Below are positions 62,801 through 64,000 of a DNA stretch of 64,000 bases, piece by piece; the stretch's first letter is position 1, and every line of letters begins with the position of its first letter. The DNA comes from Balanoglossus misakiensis (Eukaryota > Hemichordata). The translations under genes were made by a program, and so were the position numbers. The notes beneath the pieces are model-generated. The model saw only the letters and a list, made by a program, of their open reading frames with translations. It did no database searches and was not told where the DNA came from. Location of the stretch: positions 10,912,001-10,976,000 of the forward strand of contig CM082583.2 of assembly GCA_040954595.2 (NCBI GenBank), in the 5' to 3' direction.

Positions 62801-63985
62801 GGGCACTGACTGTGAGTCTGGTTTCGGTTCTTGTCAAGTTTTACCCCGGTGTTTTACTTTGTTTCTTGAAATTCGACATCTGACAGCGATGCCGACGGGT
62901 GCCATCCGATTCACGTTGCGGCAAGGAACGGGTCGTTAGAAGCAGTGAAAGCCCTTCTGAAGAAGAAATCAACGTGGATAGATTTACGAGACGAGAAAAT
63001 AAAGGTTGGTAACTTTAGTGGGTGAACGCAGGACAGATGTACCCACGTACAGACCAAGTCCAGTGTGAGCATCACATCCGAGTTGTCAGTAGTCGATGTA
63101 TAGCAGCAGTATTTGAAATTTGACATCTCTTTCAGAACACCCCTCTTCATCACGCAGCACACAACGGTCAGTCAAACGTCGCCAAGATGTTACTAGTGCT
63201 GGACGCCGCCATTAAAGAGAACAAAGACGACAAGAACTGTCTTGACATAGCAATCGACAGAGGTCATGAAGGCATTGCAATGGAGATAGCCTCAAGTCGA
63301 CAGTAAGTTAAAATGGTGATTTTTCTGTTGTCTTCAAAACCCCATGTTTTACATCGAGGTTGTTTGCCATTGCTTCCTGTTGTCTTCATACCCATTATCC
63401 TGATCCTATTGTTTTCGATACCTCTGACAACATTTTTATTTCTCCTTGTTAAACTGCGAAGATGGAATAAATGCCTTCGTAAGAAAATAAATCCGCAGTT
63501 AGCAGTCTTGATTTCGAAGTGGCCGAATGTTGCTGAGGTGAGTTTCATTTGTTTGCCTTCGCCGCTGTTCGCCGTGATGTTTTTCCTGTATCCTTTACAG
63601 ATCTTCCACCTTCTCTCGCAATGAAATCAGTAGCCTTCGCCCATTCTGTATGGATGAACTATTAGTTCACAATTCATAATTACTCTTCTCTCGCTTCTTT
63701 TTACCGCAGAAATTTCTAGACAGGATGAGAAAAGCAGAGAAAGCCGTTGATGACATGAAAGTAAGTAAAATGAATAATGAAAAGATTCTCGTAGATGTCT
63801 AAATCTGATCAGTCGTTCACTTACTGTACAATACAATATGGTCTCCCTTATAGATATTACATGTCATTTCAACTAAGGCTGGTTTCTTTTACATATGGAC
63901 TCTCTTTTTCTTCCAGGTCATCAAATATGATTTTGGCTATCTGAAAATACAGCCAAGTTTGAAAGCAAGCCAGACCCCATTGCAG
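59808..63985 (+). CDS. TRPA1-like: TRPA1-like channel, ankyrin-repeat half (partial at right edge)
   Basis: Fourteen exons join in frame to the window edge, giving the first 637 aa: 59808-60087, 60457-60584, 60694-60787, 61035-61216, 61324-61434, 61633-61733, 61840-62041, 62137-62303, 62528-62692, 62887-63004, 63136-63302, 63462-63537, 63710-63760 and 63917-63985. An acidic N-terminus and a basic linker (LKRSRKQRSWQGFAGQKRG) precede about 13 ankyrin repeats from residue 137, for example NTPLHHAAHNGQSNVAKMLL. The end (CLDIAIDRGHEGIA, then SSRQWNKCL and KYDFGYLKIQ) follows the order of the TRPA1 region just before its membrane domain. TRPA channels are tetrameric cation channels sensing irritants or temperature. 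No TRPA1-type electrophile cysteines were assigned. The acceptor of exon 8 is ambiguous (62104 also fits). The pore lies outside the window, so the TRPA call rests on the ankyrin half only. Confidence 0.8.
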
Positions 63986-64000
63986 GTAAAAGTGAACATC

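Noticed and set aside
1-64000. CRISPR arrays, bacterial operons, integrated viral or retroelement genes
   Set aside because: No regular spacer arrays, ribosome-binding-site gene strings, reverse transcriptase, integrase or transposase motifs, or long terminal repeats were seen.

Overview
This is a window of an intron-rich animal nuclear genome. Every gene I recognise is metazoan: p120 RasGAP, MEK5, augmin subunit 1, SRFBP1, SLC10 transporters, a collagen/C1q protein and a TRPA-like channel. Introns are mostly 100-600 bp with GT-AG borders, and intergenic DNA is AT-rich with scattered microsatellites. The gene mix, single-exon C1q, tandem SLC10 copies and a divergent TRPA suggest a marine invertebrate, most plausibly a non-vertebrate deuterostome (amphioxus, hemichordate or echinoderm grade). 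The sequence alone does not fix the species. Exon chains below were built by hand from splice sites and reading phase; six multi-exon models close to an exact multiple of three.

Layout, left to right. 0.5-6.0 kb: two tandem minus-strand SLC10 (ASBT/NTCP-like) sodium/organic-anion symporter genes of three coding exons each. 6.0-14.5 kb: about 8.5 kb with no gene I can support, containing one GA-rich simple repeat. 14.5-16.4 kb: a third SLC10 gene, inverted, with the same intron phases. 17.0-19.1 kb (minus): SRFBP1, sharing a roughly 370 bp head-to-head promoter interval with RASA1. 19.5-29.3 kb (plus): a complete 24-exon RASA1 (SH2-SH3-SH2-PH-C2-RasGAP, 926 aa). 31.1-32.8 kb (plus): complete 7-exon HAUS1 (276 aa) with one GC-AG intron. 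33.65-35.65 kb (minus): a 7-exon gene of unknown family. 35.75-36.15 kb (minus): a single-exon candidate membrane protein. 37.3-58.5 kb (plus): complete 19-exon MAP2K5/MEK5 (438 aa) whose ninth intron is about 14.8 kb. A minus-strand collagen-C1q gene is nested in that intron. 59.8 kb to the window edge (plus): the ankyrin half of a TRPA-like channel; the membrane half lies beyond the window.

The genes do not form a pathway cluster, although RASA1 and MAP2K5 both act in Ras/MAPK-type signalling. The strongest oddity is the C1q gene. Its UGA stop is followed directly, in the same frame, by a 110-codon open extension that reads as a Ser/Thr-rich stalk ending in a hydrophobic, GPI-signal-like tail. 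This raises the possibility of a stop-readthrough switch between secreted and membrane-tethered C1q. Other points of interest are phi-x-phi C-termini with repeated TNT motifs on the SLC10 tails, an in-frame 27 nt MAP2K5 microexon at a site of known isoform variation, the unidentified 321-residue gene, and a duplicated motif in the TRPA-like N-terminus.
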